A DNA stretch of 64,000 nt. Source: an uncultured Lachnobacterium sp. Its GTDB lineage: Bacteria; Bacillota; Clostridia; Lachnospirales; Lachnospiraceae. The stretch covers positions 30,871 to 94,870 of the forward strand of contig URSS01000006.1 of NCBI GenBank assembly GCA_900550545.1, written 5' to 3'. A program made the translations under genes and the position numbers. Shown piece after piece: positions 47,793-56,715 of this stretch (position 1 is the first letter of the stretch; each line of letters begins with the position of its first letter). The notes under the pieces were generated by a model. The model saw only the letters and a program-made list of their open reading frames with translations, was not told the DNA's origin and did not search any database.

Positions 47793-47821
47793 TTGTATTT
47801 AAAGTGCAGAAATGGTAAGAT
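47793..47821 (+). promoter_or_regulatory. Extended -10 promoter of the HlyD-like/sepF cluster
   Basis: TTGTAT at 47793-47798 and TAAGAT at 47816-47821, 17-bp spacer, with TGG before the -10. It begins the series ending near rluD. Confidence 0.55.
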
Positions 47822-47851
47822 AGAAACAGTACGAAAAATGAGGTGAATCAC

Positions 47852-49243
47852 TTGGCAAATAGACAGAATGTAGTCAAAATGAGTCGTAGTCACAATCTTA
47901 ACATTGGAGTTGTGATTTTTTTAATTATTATCATTTATGTTGTTTTTAATGTTTTTTCTTATCTGACTTCAAGTCCGATTGCTGAATATGAAGTTGGACA
48001 GGGAACTATCGCAACAAATCATGTATATCAGGGATTGATCATCCGAGATGAAACCGTTGTTTATGCAGGACAGAGTGGATACATTAATTATTATATGAAA
48101 AATGCTTCGAAAGCATCCGTTAATGACATTATTTATTCCATTGATACTACAGGAGATTTGGCCAAACAGATTACAACCGCTTCCGAGGATGGTTCTACTT
48201 TGAACACACAGGCATTATCTAATATCTCAAGTGAAATCGACGCGTTCCGAAATTCTTATGATCCAAATACATTTTCTTCGGTATATGATTTCAAAAATGA
48301 GATGGACGCACAGATTTCACAGACATTAAGTGTAAATGCGCTCACAACCCTTTCTGATGTGGTAGATTCCGCGGAAGCCAACAAAACTTTTTACAAGAAA
48401 AAATCCGAAAAGCCGGGCGTTATTGTATATTATACGGATGGATATGAAAATGTGACTACTGACAATTTTACAAGTGACAATTTCACGGATACTTATAGTA
48501 AGAAAACGCTTTCGTCCAATACGAAAGTTGCGTCTAACGATCCTGCTTATAAAAGAATCAACAGTGAATCCTGGAACATTATCCTTCCGATAAGTGATGC
48601 AATGGTCGAGCAGCTTGATGCGGACAATCCTTATATCAAAATCCGCTTTTGCAAAGATGATTATTCTCTGACGGTACCATATACATTGGTGAAAAAGACA
48701 GGAGCATATTACTTAAATTTGTCCCTGAAAACAGCAATGATTCGATATGTAAATGATCGTTTTGTTGATGTAGAACTGGTGTTATCGGAAGATACCGGCT
48801 TAAAAATTCCAACTTCCGCTATTACAAGTAAGGAATTCTATACAATTCCGAAAGAATATTTCACTACGGGTGCTGATTCGGATACACCAAGTCTCTTAGT
48901 TGAGGCAAAAGAAGGAGATAAAAAGTCTGTAAATTTGGTAACTCCAACGATTTACTATGAGAAAGATGACAATTATTATATTGATGATGAGCTTGTTAGA
49001 GCAGGAGATGTGATTGCAAAGACGGATTCTTCCAAAACGTATACAATTGGTGATGATGTTGACAAACTCACGGGAGTGTATAATATAAATAAAGGATATG
49101 CTGTCTTCAAACAGATTAATATTCTAACAAAAAATGAAAACTATGCAATCATTGAAACAAAGACAACTTACGGCATTTCATTATATGATCATATTGCTTT
49201 GGATGGTAGCAAAGTAAAAGAAAATCAGTTAGTCGTAAAATAA
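47852..49243 (+). CDS. HlyD-like membrane-anchored protein of the sepF cluster
   Basis: A 463-residue protein with one N-terminal membrane helix (about 20-40) and an outer domain including a short lipoyl/HlyD-like segment (YEVGQGTIATNHVYQGLIIRDETVVYAGQSGYINYYMKNASKASVNDIIYSID). It lacks a clear exporter partner nearby, so the family name does not prove transport. Its conserved place ahead of yggS-sepF suggests an envelope or division role. TTG 47852 follows AGGTGA. Confidence 0.75.
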   Translation: MANRQNVVKMSRSHNLNIGVVIFLIIIIYVVFNVFSYLTSSPIAEYEVGQGTIATNHVYQGLIIRDETVVYAGQSGYINYYMKNASKASVNDIIYSIDTTGDLAKQITTASEDGSTLNTQALSNISSEIDAFRNSYDPNTFSSVYDFKNEMDAQISQTLSVNALTTLSDVVDSAEANKTFYKKKSEKPGVIVYYTDGYENVTTDNFTSDNFTDTYSKKTLSSNTKVASNDPAYKRINSESWNIILPISDAMVEQLDADNPYIKIRFCKDDYSLTVPYTLVKKTGAYYLNLSLKTAMIRYVNDRFVDVELVLSEDTGLKIPTSAITSKEFYTIPKEYFTTGADSDTPSLLVEAKEGDKKSVNLVTPTIYYEKDDNYYIDDELVRAGDVIAKTDSSKTYTIGDDVDKLTGVYNINKGYAVFKQINILTKNENYAIIETKTTYGISLYDHIALDGSKVKENQLVVK

Positions 49244-49270
49244 TAGAAATAGAAAAGGCAGGTAATAAAA

Positions 49271-49972
49271 ATGAATGAATTTTTATGTGAAAACTTAAAA
49301 AAAGTAGAAGAAAATATTGCAGCTGCTTGTCGCAAAGCTGGCAGAGACCGCAGTGAGGTTACACTGATTGCTGTCAGCAAAACCAAACCGGTAGATATGT
49401 TACAGACCGTTTACGACCAGAATATCCGTGAATTTGGAGAAAATAAAGTACAAGAAATGTGCGAAAAAATGGAAGTGCTGCCAAAAGACATTCACTGGCA
49501 TATGATTGGACATTTACAAACCAATAAAGTTAAGTATATTGTTGGAAAAACGGCATTGATTCACTCGGTTGATAGCTTACATCTGGCAAAAGAAATCGAG
49601 AAACAGGCCACAAAAAATAATGTAATTGTTCCGATTCTGATTGAGGTAAATATCGCAGAAGAAGAAAGCAAATTTGGTATCCATAAAGAAGAGACCATTG
49701 CGTTAGTTCGTGAGATTGCACAAATGGAACATGTTCATATTAGAGGACTTATGACAATTGCACCATACGTCGAGAATCCTGAGGATAATCGCCCATACTT
49801 TAGGGCGATTCGCCAATTATCTGTTGACATCAAACAGGAAAACATAGATAATGTAGATATGGATGTCCTTTCTATGGGCATGACCGGAGATTATATGGTT
49901 GCAATAGAAGAAGGTGCGACGATTGTCCGAGTTGGAACCGGAATCTTTGGTGAAAGACAATATCATATTTAA
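49271..49972 (+). CDS. YggS-type PLP homeostasis protein
   Basis: A 233-residue fold-type III PLP protein (PLPBP/YlmE). PLP lysine K37 lies in LIAVSKTKP; GENKVQE and HMIGHLQTNK are family marks, as is SMGMTGDY near the end. No enzyme reaction is known; it buffers PLP and amino acid pools. It is 18 bp ahead of sepF, as in Bacillus ylmE-sepF. Confidence 0.93.
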   Translation: MNEFLCENLKKVEENIAAACRKAGRDRSEVTLIAVSKTKPVDMLQTVYDQNIREFGENKVQEMCEKMEVLPKDIHWHMIGHLQTNKVKYIVGKTALIHSVDSLHLAKEIEKQATKNNVIVPILIEVNIAEEESKFGIHKEETIALVREIAQMEHVHIRGLMTIAPYVENPEDNRPYFRAIRQLSVDIKQENIDNVDMDVLSMGMTGDYMVAIEEGATIVRVGTGIFGERQYHI

Positions 49973-49990
49973 GGCAGGTTATAAAGAAAA

Positions 49991-50518
49991 ATGAGTGTTA
50001 TTGATAAATTTTTAGATATTATGCGTTTAAACGATGACGATTATGAATTCGATAATGATGATTATGAGTTTGACGAGGATGATTATCAGGAAGAAGTAAA
50101 AGAAAAACGTCCTTCCCGCAAAGAACGCAAAGCAGAACAGCAACGTACAGAAACAAATTTTGAAGTAACAGAAAAGCGACCAAAGCAGCAGAACAAGATT
50201 ACTCCAATATCAAAAAACAGAAAACAGGGGCAGCAAGGTATGGAAGTATGTGTTATTAAACCAAATTCAATTGAAGATGAGATTGAAATTACAGATACAT
50301 TATTGAACGGAAGAACCGTGGTGATTAATATGGAAGGACTGAGTGTCGATATTGCTCAGCGAATCATTGATTTCACATCCGGAGCTACTTATGCAATGCA
50401 CGGAAATCTTCAGAAAATCTCAACATATATCTTTTTGGCTACACCAAGCGGTGTAGATATTTCAGGAGATATCCAGAATATTATGGAATCTTTTGATATT
50501 CCGGATTTAACGGTATAA
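49991..50518 (+). CDS. sepF: Cell division protein SepF
   Basis: A 175-residue FtsZ-linked membrane anchor. The N-terminal helix MSVIDKFLDIMRL binds membrane, an acidic repeat (DDYEFDNDDYEFDEDDY) and a basic linker follow, and the SepF core (about 85-170) carries VVINMEGLSVDIAQRIIDFTSGATYAMHGNLQKIS. It overlaps no neighbour; ylmH follows after 3 bp. Confidence 0.93.
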   Translation: MSVIDKFLDIMRLNDDDYEFDNDDYEFDEDDYQEEVKEKRPSRKERKAEQQRTETNFEVTEKRPKQQNKITPISKNRKQGQQGMEVCVIKPNSIEDEIEITDTLLNGRTVVINMEGLSVDIAQRIIDFTSGATYAMHGNLQKISTYIFLATPSGVDISGDIQNIMESFDIPDLTV

Positions 50519-50521
50519 TAC

Positions 50522-51274
50522 ATGGACGAACAGGAATTATGTAAGAAACGTCTGATTGATTTGTCAAAGCAGGCGGATCGAAAAGGGATTGTAACCTTTA
50601 GTACATTTTTGAATTTAAATGAACAAAATATTTATCATACAATTCAGAAAGAATTATACACACAGGTAAAACTTTTCGGAGGGTATGATGGAGCTGAGCG
50701 TCAGATGATAGCATTCATTCCTGATGCTCTTTGTTATGAATGGGAGTTCCCAATCATCTGCATCGAAGCACGCCCACAATATCCAAAGTTTGCAGAAAAG
50801 CTAACACACAGGGATGTACTGGGCGCACTTATGCATCTTGGCATTGATCGAGGCAAAATCGGCGATATTATCTGTCAGTCCGATGTATATTACATTTTTT
50901 GCGACGAAATGATCCATTCTTTCATCATGGAGAACTTTCGACAAATCCGTCATACTACCATGAAGTTATCTGTCGTGGTTCCGGGAACAGATATTTCGAT
51001 TGAGCCAACATTTCGTGAGCAAAACGATATGATTGCATCAAACCGTATTGATTGCATTATAGCTAAAGCATATCACTTTTCCCGTTCGGAAGCTGCAACA
51101 TACCTCATGTCCGAAAAAGTTTTTATTAATGGAAAATGTATTACGAACTGTAATCAGTCCTGTGAAAGTGGAAGCATTGTTTCTGTACGAGGCAAGGGAA
51201 GATTTGTTTTTGAAACCAATTATGCTCTCAGTAAAAAAGGAAAGCTTCGAGTACGTTTTTTGATGTATGAATAA
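50522..51274 (+). CDS. YlmH-type RNA-binding S4-domain protein
   Basis: A 250-residue protein with an N-terminal domain and a C-terminal S4 RNA-binding domain (about 180-245: RIDCIIAKAYHFSRSEAATYLMSEKVFINGKCITNCN). Recent work links YlmH/RqcP2 to ribosome quality control. It sits between sepF and lspA. DivIVA, often next in this order, is not present. Confidence 0.88.
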   Translation: MDEQELCKKRLIDLSKQADRKGIVTFSTFLNLNEQNIYHTIQKELYTQVKLFGGYDGAERQMIAFIPDALCYEWEFPIICIEARPQYPKFAEKLTHRDVLGALMHLGIDRGKIGDIICQSDVYYIFCDEMIHSFIMENFRQIRHTTMKLSVVVPGTDISIEPTFREQNDMIASNRIDCIIAKAYHFSRSEAATYLMSEKVFINGKCITNCNQSCESGSIVSVRGKGRFVFETNYALSKKGKLRVRFLMYE

Positions 51275-51340
51275 ATATCTGACACAGTTTTTTGTCAGTT
51301 ATCAGTTATTTTATTATGGAAAATAGAAGAGGAATGTTTT

Positions 51341-51961
51341 ATGAACTCAAATAATAAAGCAAATTATAAGTCTGGTAAAATAATGCTTTTCAGTACTTTG
51401 TTATCTTTTATTCTGATTATTTTAGATCAGATCACAAAATATCTCGCTGAGGTAAATCTCAAAGATCAACCATCTTTTTCACTTATTGATGGAGTTTTTG
51501 AACTTAAATACCTGGAAAATCAAAGTGCAGCATTTAGTTTAGATCTGGTTTCCATCTTGCAGCGTATTTTTCATTTTTCCTATTTTGAAGACAATCCATC
51601 TGCCTTTTTGATGTGCAAGATGATATTTTTTGTAATCATTACTTTGCTTGTCCTTATTTTGATTGCTATCATATATCGTAGAATCCCATGGAACAGACAT
51701 TATATGTTTGTAAACTTTATTCTTATCGGATTTTTTTGTGGGGCATTTGGAAATCTTATAGATCGAATCGTACATAATTATGTTATTGATTTTTTCTATT
51801 TCAGTCTGATTAATTTTCCTATTTTTAATGTGGCAGATATTTATGTGACGGTAGCTGCAATTGCTTTAATTGTCGCCGTATTTTTTGTTTATAAGGACGA
51901 AGATTACAATGTAATTTTCCCATCAAAATCAAAACAGGCAAACGAACAGAAGGAGAAGTAG
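51341..51961 (+). CDS. lspA: Lipoprotein signal peptidase (signal peptidase II)
   Basis: A 206-residue membrane aspartic protease, longer than the usual about 160. Catalytic Asp are in GNLIDRIVHN and FNVADIYVTV, with LDQITK near the N-terminus. The usual NTGAAF motif reads ENQSAAF here, a mild variant. About four membrane helices. Needed to mature lipoproteins such as those encoded at 24292 and 45970. Confidence 0.9.
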   Translation: MNSNNKANYKSGKIMLFSTLLSFILIILDQITKYLAEVNLKDQPSFSLIDGVFELKYLENQSAAFSLDLVSILQRIFHFSYFEDNPSAFLMCKMIFFVIITLLVLILIAIIYRRIPWNRHYMFVNFILIGFFCGAFGNLIDRIVHNYVIDFFYFSLINFPIFNVADIYVTVAAIALIVAVFFVYKDEDYNVIFPSKSKQANEQKEK

Positions 51962-51967
51962 TTTCTC

Positions 51968-52891
51968 ATGCAAACAGAATCTTTTGAAGTACAGTTTGAA
52001 CAGGAGGGAGAGCGTCTGGATAAATTTTTAAGCACGATTTATCCGGATTTCTCCCGTGCTTTTTTTCAGAAACTAATTAAAAATCAAAAAGTATGGGTCA
52101 ACGATCAAAATCAGAAAGCAAGTTTTCTGGTACATACGGATGATCTGGTAAAAATTGAGATTCCAGATGCTGTCGAAACGGCGATTGTCCCGGAGGATAT
52201 TCCTTTGGACATTTTATACGAGGATCAGGATCTTTTGATTGTCAACAAACCCAAAGGAATGGTTGTGCATCCATCCGCTGGTCATTATACCGGAACACTG
52301 GTAAATGCAATTATGTACCATTGCAAAGATTCCCTGAGTGGAATTAATGGCGTGATTCGTCCCGGCATTGTACATCGTATTGATATGGACACGACAGGAT
52401 CTTTGATCGTATGTAAAAATGATGAGGCACATGTAGATATTGCACAACAGATCAAAGAACATTCCGTCAACCGAATTTACGTAGGAATTGTATGTGGAAA
52501 TGTAAAAGATGACGAAGGAACCATTGAAGGTTCGATTGGTAGGCATCCTATCGATCGAAAAAAAATGGCCATTAACGAGAAAAACGGAAAACCAGCTGTT
52601 ACACATTACAAAGTGCTTGAACGCTTTGGAAATTATACATATATGCAATTTAAACTTGAAACGGGACGTACGCACCAAATACGCGTGCATATGGCAAGCA
52701 TCGGACATCCTTTACTCGGTGATGCCCTGTATTCGAGTAACCGATCTGCTTTTAAAAATCTGCAGGGGCAGACATTACACGCACAAACAATCGGCTTTAT
52801 TCATCCAAGAACTGGTGAATACATGGAGTTTTCCGCTCCATTGCCAGAATATTTCAAAAAATTACTATCAATATTGCAATCCAAGTCATAA
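51968..52891 (+). CDS. RluD-type large-subunit pseudouridine synthase
   Basis: A 307-residue enzyme with an N-terminal S4 domain (about 10-75) and a catalytic domain carrying HRIDMDTTG, with Asp139 catalytic. The GRTHQIRVHM motif follows. RluA/RluD family membership is clear; which rRNA position it modifies is not. It follows lspA by 6 bp. Confidence 0.92.
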   Translation: MQTESFEVQFEQEGERLDKFLSTIYPDFSRAFFQKLIKNQKVWVNDQNQKASFLVHTDDLVKIEIPDAVETAIVPEDIPLDILYEDQDLLIVNKPKGMVVHPSAGHYTGTLVNAIMYHCKDSLSGINGVIRPGIVHRIDMDTTGSLIVCKNDEAHVDIAQQIKEHSVNRIYVGIVCGNVKDDEGTIEGSIGRHPIDRKKMAINEKNGKPAVTHYKVLERFGNYTYMQFKLETGRTHQIRVHMASIGHPLLGDALYSSNRSAFKNLQGQTLHAQTIGFIHPRTGEYMEFSAPLPEYFKKLLSILQSKS

Positions 52892-52903
52892 TTGTTGTAT
52901 AAT
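52874..52903 (+). promoter_or_regulatory. Promoter of the cytidylate-kinase-like gene
   Basis: TTGCAA at 52874-52879, inside the end of the rluD-type gene, and TATAAT at 52898-52903, spacer 18 bp. A 7-bp arm pair GTTCATA/TATGAAC (52925-52931 and 52954-52960) lies in the leader. Confidence 0.55.
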
Positions 52904-52994
52904 ATATACAAAGATAAAACAAAAGTTCATACATCATATACCACGTGAATACATATGAACCAATTGTTTAAGTAAGGCTTGGAGGTAATTTGCT

Positions 52995-53633
52995 ATGGGA
53001 AATCTAATTTATACAATTGGAAGAGAATTTGGAAGTGCAGGTTATGAAGTCGGACGTCTGCTGGCCGAACGACTTGGGGTAAAATTATACGATAAGGAGC
53101 TTTTGGCTCAGGCTGCAAAAGATTCTGGTTTTTGTGAGGAAATTTTTGAAAATCACGATGAAAGACCAACAAACAGCTTTTTATATTCCTTAGTCATGGA
53201 TACATATTCCGGAGGGAATTATTCATCTGCTCCATTTTTGGATATGCCACTAAACCACAAAGTTTTCCTTGCACAATTTGACACGATCAAAAAGATTGCA
53301 GAGCGCGAATCCTGTGTTATCGTAGGTCGATGTGCCGATTATGCACTGGCATCTAATCCAGACTGCCTGAATGTATTTGTCCATGCAGATCTTGAGGATC
53401 GAATCAAAGCCGTAAGTAAACGAAACGATGTAACCGAGAACAAGGCAAAAGATTTGATCCAGAAAAAAGACAAACAGCGTGCCAGCTACTATAATTATTA
53501 TACTTGCAAGAAATGGGGAGACTCACGTAGTTACGATTTAACATTGAATACCAGTAAAATAACACCGGAACAATGTGTTGATATTATCCTGGCTTATCGT
53601 GAAAAAATGCAGGATAATAAAAAGAATAAATAA
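52995..53633 (+). CDS. Cytidylate kinase-like protein
   Basis: A 212-residue P-loop NMP-kinase-like protein (IGREFGSAGYEVGRLLAERLGVKLYDKELLAQAA... and IVGRCADYAL). It matches the cytidylate_kin2 family, distinct from the essential Cmk. Its substrate is unproven. It has an AGG-rich site (CTTGGAGG) and its own promoter and ends in a terminator. Confidence 0.88.
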   Translation: MGNLIYTIGREFGSAGYEVGRLLAERLGVKLYDKELLAQAAKDSGFCEEIFENHDERPTNSFLYSLVMDTYSGGNYSSAPFLDMPLNHKVFLAQFDTIKKIAERESCVIVGRCADYALASNPDCLNVFVHADLEDRIKAVSKRNDVTENKAKDLIQKKDKQRASYYNYYTCKKWGDSRSYDLTLNTSKITPEQCVDIILAYREKMQDNKKNK

Positions 53634-53643
53634 TAAGATATGT

Positions 53644-53696
53644 AAAAGAAATGCAGAAATCTGGTGTTATCAAGCGGTTTTTGCATTTCTTTTTTG
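53644..53696 (+). terminator. Terminator of the cytidylate-kinase-like gene
   Basis: AAAAGAAATGCA (53644-53655) pairs with TGCATTTCTTTT (53682-53693) over a 26-nt loop, followed by further T. Confidence 0.75.
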
Positions 53697-53744
53697 TAAA
53701 GATTTTTGGCTTTGTAATGTTGAAAGAATGTCTTACGGCGTTCC

Positions 53745-53857
53745 GAGGTGTACGCGCGGCGTTGATTATAGAGTATTTTCAGTGCCTAACTATTCGTAAA
53801 ACACGGATTTTGCGAATAGTTAGACACTGACCCTTAACAGGCTACCGCGTACACCTC
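53745..53857. repeat. Nested palindromic element, candidate MITE or structured RNA
   Basis: Outer arms: GAGGTGTACGCG (53745-53756) and its exact complement CGCGTACACCTC (53846-53857). Inner arms: CAGTGcCTAACTATTCG (53780-53796) pairs with CGAATAGTTAGaCACTG (53813-53829), with one C/A mismatch, and continues as a G-U pair plus AAAA/TTTT to a 6-nt loop. The inner stem is about 21 bp. No target-site duplication is evident. The element is non-coding. Confidence 0.8.
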
Positions 53858-53953
53858 TAGGGTTTGTATTTTACGCAGGAAACGCTTTTTCTTGGCTGGT
53901 CGCTCATTCTTCTTTGGGTGTACCAAAATTTCCCGATTTTATATTAAAATTTT

Positions 53954-54403
53954 CTATGCCAGCATTTCTGAATCCAACACAATTGTAAATGGTCCATCAT
54001 TTGTCAGACTGATCTGCATATCTGCACCAAAAATTCCCGTTTGTACATTTGGTATTTCTTTTTTACATTGTTCGATAATATATTCGTATAACTGATTTGC
54101 CAAAGTTGGATTTCCAGCTTCTGTAAAAGACGGACGATTTCCTTTGCGACAATTTGCATATAATGTAAACTGTGAAATCAAAAGCAAGGAACCATTTATA
54201 TCATTTATCGATAAATTTGTCTTTCCATTTTCATCACTAAAAATACGCATGCCTAATAATTTTTTAATCATTTTGTCGGCAATTTGTTCATTGTCCATCT
54301 CTGCAACACCTATCAGGACGCAGAACCCCTGTTCGATTGCACCAGTGATTTCATGATTCACTTCACATTTTGCGTTTGTTACACGTTGTATTACAAATTT
54401 CAT
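53954..54403 (-). CDS. dtd: D-aminoacyl-tRNA deacylase
   Basis: A 149-residue enzyme that clears D-amino acids from tRNA. SQFTLYANCRKGNRPSFTEA and NDGPFTIVLDS are the two conserved cross-subunit segments (the usual GP motif follows an N-D instead of a T). The start is the conserved MKFVIQRV at 54403, with AAGGAG about 9 nt upstream. It overlaps a small gene by 41 nt. Confidence 0.93.
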   Translation of the reverse strand: MKFVIQRVTNAKCEVNHEITGAIEQGFCVLIGVAEMDNEQIADKMIKKLLGMRIFSDENGKTNLSINDINGSLLLISQFTLYANCRKGNRPSFTEAGNPTLANQLYEYIIEQCKKEIPNVQTGIFGADMQISLTNDGPFTIVLDSEMLA

Positions 54404-54593
54404 TTTCAAATTCTCCTTCTTCAATTATAGAACCTTCATCGATATGATTGTTTGTAAGCCATTCGTCTTCTGCAGTAAAGGATTTTACATTGCCCTGTTC
54501 ATCTTCAATCGTAACCAGGCATTTCATTTTTTCACCCGGAAGACGTTCTTCACATCCATACTCTCCATCAAAAATTTGTTTTACTTTCCACAT
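54363..54593 (-). CDS. Small conserved protein overlapping dtd
   Basis: A 76-residue acidic protein (MWKVKQIFDGEYGCEERLPGEKMKCLVTIEDEQGNVKSFTAEDEWLTNNHIDEGSIIEEG). The sequence is protein-like in the first 60 residues, and I believe similar small proteins occur in Lachnospiraceae. Its last about 14 codons overlap the start of dtd in another frame. The site before ATG 54593 is weak (GAAAG). No function is known. Confidence 0.62.
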   Translation of the reverse strand: MWKVKQIFDGEYGCEERLPGEKMKCLVTIEDEQGNVKSFTAEDEWLTNNHIDEGSIIEEGEFENEICNTTCNKRKM

Positions 54594-54640
54594 CTTTCTT
54601 TCACTATCCCTTGCGAATTCTTCGTTAATCTTTCTTCATA

Positions 54641-55846
54641 TTATAATAAATAACTGAAACATACATTGCGCAATTTTCTTGTAAGGGTAAATATACCGGC
54701 ATCTTTTTTCTGCATACCAATCAATAAAGTTATATTTTCTTTTGGCAAATTGACAAAATACATGCCTAACCAACCATCCCAGCCATATTCTCCGTAAGTG
54801 CATAAATTTCTATGTTCTTCCGGTGCAATACATCTCCGCATCAAATTTCCGTAGGTATATCCATCTGCACCAATCCATTGATGAAATGCTTTCATTTGTG
54901 TTGGAGATTGTTTACTGGAAATAAGATATTCAATCGTTCGCTTATGCAAGATTTGTTGCCCATTTGCAGTTCCCTGATGTTGTAGCATATGTGCAAATTT
55001 TAAATAGTCGTCAAGCGTGGAGGCAAGTCCTGCTCCACCCGCTTCATATGCTGGTGGTTGTTTCATTTCATTAGAAATCGCAAGATTTGTTCCAGTATAT
55101 CGAATCATCTTTGGATTTCCGGCAGAGTCTAGTACCGTTTCATAAGTGGCAGCCAGACGATGCTGTTTTTTTTCTGGAACATAAAAAGCTGTATCTTTCA
55201 TGTCAAGTGGAGTAAAAAGCTCCTCCTGCAAAAACTGTGAAAATTTCTTTCCGGAAGCGACTTCAATTACTGCGGCAAGTACGTCTGCCGATGTACCATA
55301 TTGCCAAGAAGAACCCGGAGTAAAAAGTAAAGGGCTTTCAGCCAGACGGTTTGCAAATTCTATAGTTGTAATTGCGTTTGGCTGTCCCAGCTTTTGACAC
55401 ATTTCTTCATAAATTTTTCCTACTGCTCTCCCAGCTTCCGTTGCATCATCCGGATAGGATAATCCAGAACTCATATCTAAAAGATCGTGTATCATCATTG
55501 GACGCTGTGGAGAAACTAATTTTCCATTCTGGTACACTTTTTGCTTTGCAAAAGCTGGAAGAAAATCAGAAACCGGCTGATACAGTTCCAACTCTCCACG
55601 CTCCATTAAGATCATAGTGGCTGTGGCTGTAATTGGTTTTGTCATAGAATAAAGCCGAAATATCGTATCTCTTTGTATCGGCCGTTTTTGTTCTGCATTT
55701 GCCTTTCCTTCCTGACAATAAGCGATTTCTTTATCATCTTTTGTTATAAGCAAATTTGCTCCCATAATATCTTTTTGATCAATAGCCTGCCGGATCACAT
55801 TGCAAAGATCTTGCTGTAACTTTATGTTATTCATATATAAATGCAA
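54641..55846 (-). CDS. Class C beta-lactamase-family serine hydrolase
   Basis: A 401-residue AmpC-fold protein with catalytic SMTK (in FRLYSMTKPITATA), YGT at the YxN position (WQYGTSAD) and a WDGW segment near the end where beta-lactamases have KTG. There is no signal peptide, so it is probably an esterase or peptidase rather than a beta-lactamase. TTG 55846 has AGAAGG only 4 nt before it; ATG 55834 is the alternative start. Confidence 0.82.
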   Translation of the reverse strand: MHLYMNNIKLQQDLCNVIRQAIDQKDIMGANLLITKDDKEIAYCQEGKANAEQKRPIQRDTIFRLYSMTKPITATATMILMERGELELYQPVSDFLPAFAKQKVYQNGKLVSPQRPMMIHDLLDMSSGLSYPDDATEAGRAVGKIYEEMCQKLGQPNAITTIEFANRLAESPLLFTPGSSWQYGTSADVLAAVIEVASGKKFSQFLQEELFTPLDMKDTAFYVPEKKQHRLAATYETVLDSAGNPKMIRYTGTNLAISNEMKQPPAYEAGGAGLASTLDDYLKFAHMLQHQGTANGQQILHKRTIEYLISSKQSPTQMKAFHQWIGADGYTYGNLMRRCIAPEEHRNLCTYGEYGWDGWLGMYFVNLPKENITLLIGMQKKDAGIFTLTRKLRNVCFSYLL

Positions 55847-55890
55847 TATTCCTTCTAAAATTATTTATATTTCATGTTTATGTCATATCC

Positions 55891-55918
55891 TTGACATCTG
55901 TAGTTTTCAGTATATAAC
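55891..55918 (+). promoter_or_regulatory. Possible promoter of ttcA
   Basis: TTGACA at 55891-55896 and TATAAC at 55913-55918, spacer 16 bp. A further TATAAT at 55971-55976 without a good -35 could be a second start. Both precede the ATG at 56001. Confidence 0.4.
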
Positions 55919-56000
55919 GTTTCCTCATGTTCAGCAATAGGTTACACTGGATTATTATCCGGAAATATTATATAATGAAAACCAATGGAGGCACAATAAA

Positions 56001-56714
56001 ATGAAATTACAACAGCTTTACAGCCAGGTGCGACAGGCAATAGAAGATTATGATATGATTCAGGCAAATGACCGGATTGCAATTGGAATTTCCGGTGGAA
56101 AAGACTCCCTTACATTGCTCTATGCATTAGCAGGACTGCGTCACTTTTACCCTGTTCCATTTGAAATTGTTGCAGTTACCATTGATCTTGGCTTTAAAGG
56201 CTTTTCTCTTGAACCTATTCAGAAACTTTGTGAAGATCTTCAGGTTGAATATCATATTATTCATACACAGATAGGTGAGATTGTTTTTGACGAACGAAAA
56301 GAATCCTCTCCATGCTCTCTTTGTGCTAAAATGCGTAAAGGTGCCTTGAACAATGCGGTAAAGAAACTTAGGTGTAACAAAGTTGCTTATGCGCATCATA
56401 TGGATGATATTATAGAGACCGTGTTTCTTTCGATGATTTACGAAGGCCGCTTTTATGCTTTCCCACCAGTAACCCATCTGGATCGTTGTGACTTAACAGT
56501 TATCCGTCCACTTATGTATGTACTGGAATCGGATGTCATTGGCTTTAAAAATAAATATCAATTACCAATTGTTAAAAATCCATGTCCTGCAGACGGTTCA
56601 ACGCACCGGGAATATATCAAACAATTGGTTCGACAGATTAATTTAGAAAATCCGGGAGCAAAAAAAAGATTGTTTCATGCAATTACAACCGGAAATATAG
56701 AAGGATGGAAATAG
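56001..56714 (+). CDS. TtcA-like tRNA thiolation protein
   Basis: A 237-residue PP-loop ATPase with SGGKDS (31-36). C105, C108 (SPCSLC) and C195 (NPCPAD) fit the three ligands of the TtcA 4Fe-4S cluster, used to make 2-thiocytidine at position 32 of tRNA. Short members of this family may have other targets. It precedes the Xer recombinase by 1 bp. Confidence 0.88.
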   Translation: MKLQQLYSQVRQAIEDYDMIQANDRIAIGISGGKDSLTLLYALAGLRHFYPVPFEIVAVTIDLGFKGFSLEPIQKLCEDLQVEYHIIHTQIGEIVFDERKESSPCSLCAKMRKGALNNAVKKLRCNKVAYAHHMDDIIETVFLSMIYEGRFYAFPPVTHLDRCDLTVIRPLMYVLESDVIGFKNKYQLPIVKNPCPADGSTHREYIKQLVRQINLENPGAKKRLFHAITTGNIEGWK

Positions 56715-56715
56715 T

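Larger units (their letters stand above)
53634..53953. other. 320-bp gene-free interval
   Basis: Between the cytidylate-kinase-like gene and dtd. It contains a terminator (53644-53696) and a nested palindromic element (53745-53857). The rest (53700-53740 and 53860-53953) has no open frame with protein-like content and no recognisable RNA family. Confidence 0.7.

Noticed and set aside
53745..53857. Terminator for the converging genes
   Set aside because: No T-run follows either palindrome, and a proper terminator already lies at 53644-53696.
54641..55846. Beta-lactamase resistance gene
   Set aside because: It has the fold but no signal peptide, and WDGW instead of KTG; esterase or peptidase activity is more likely.
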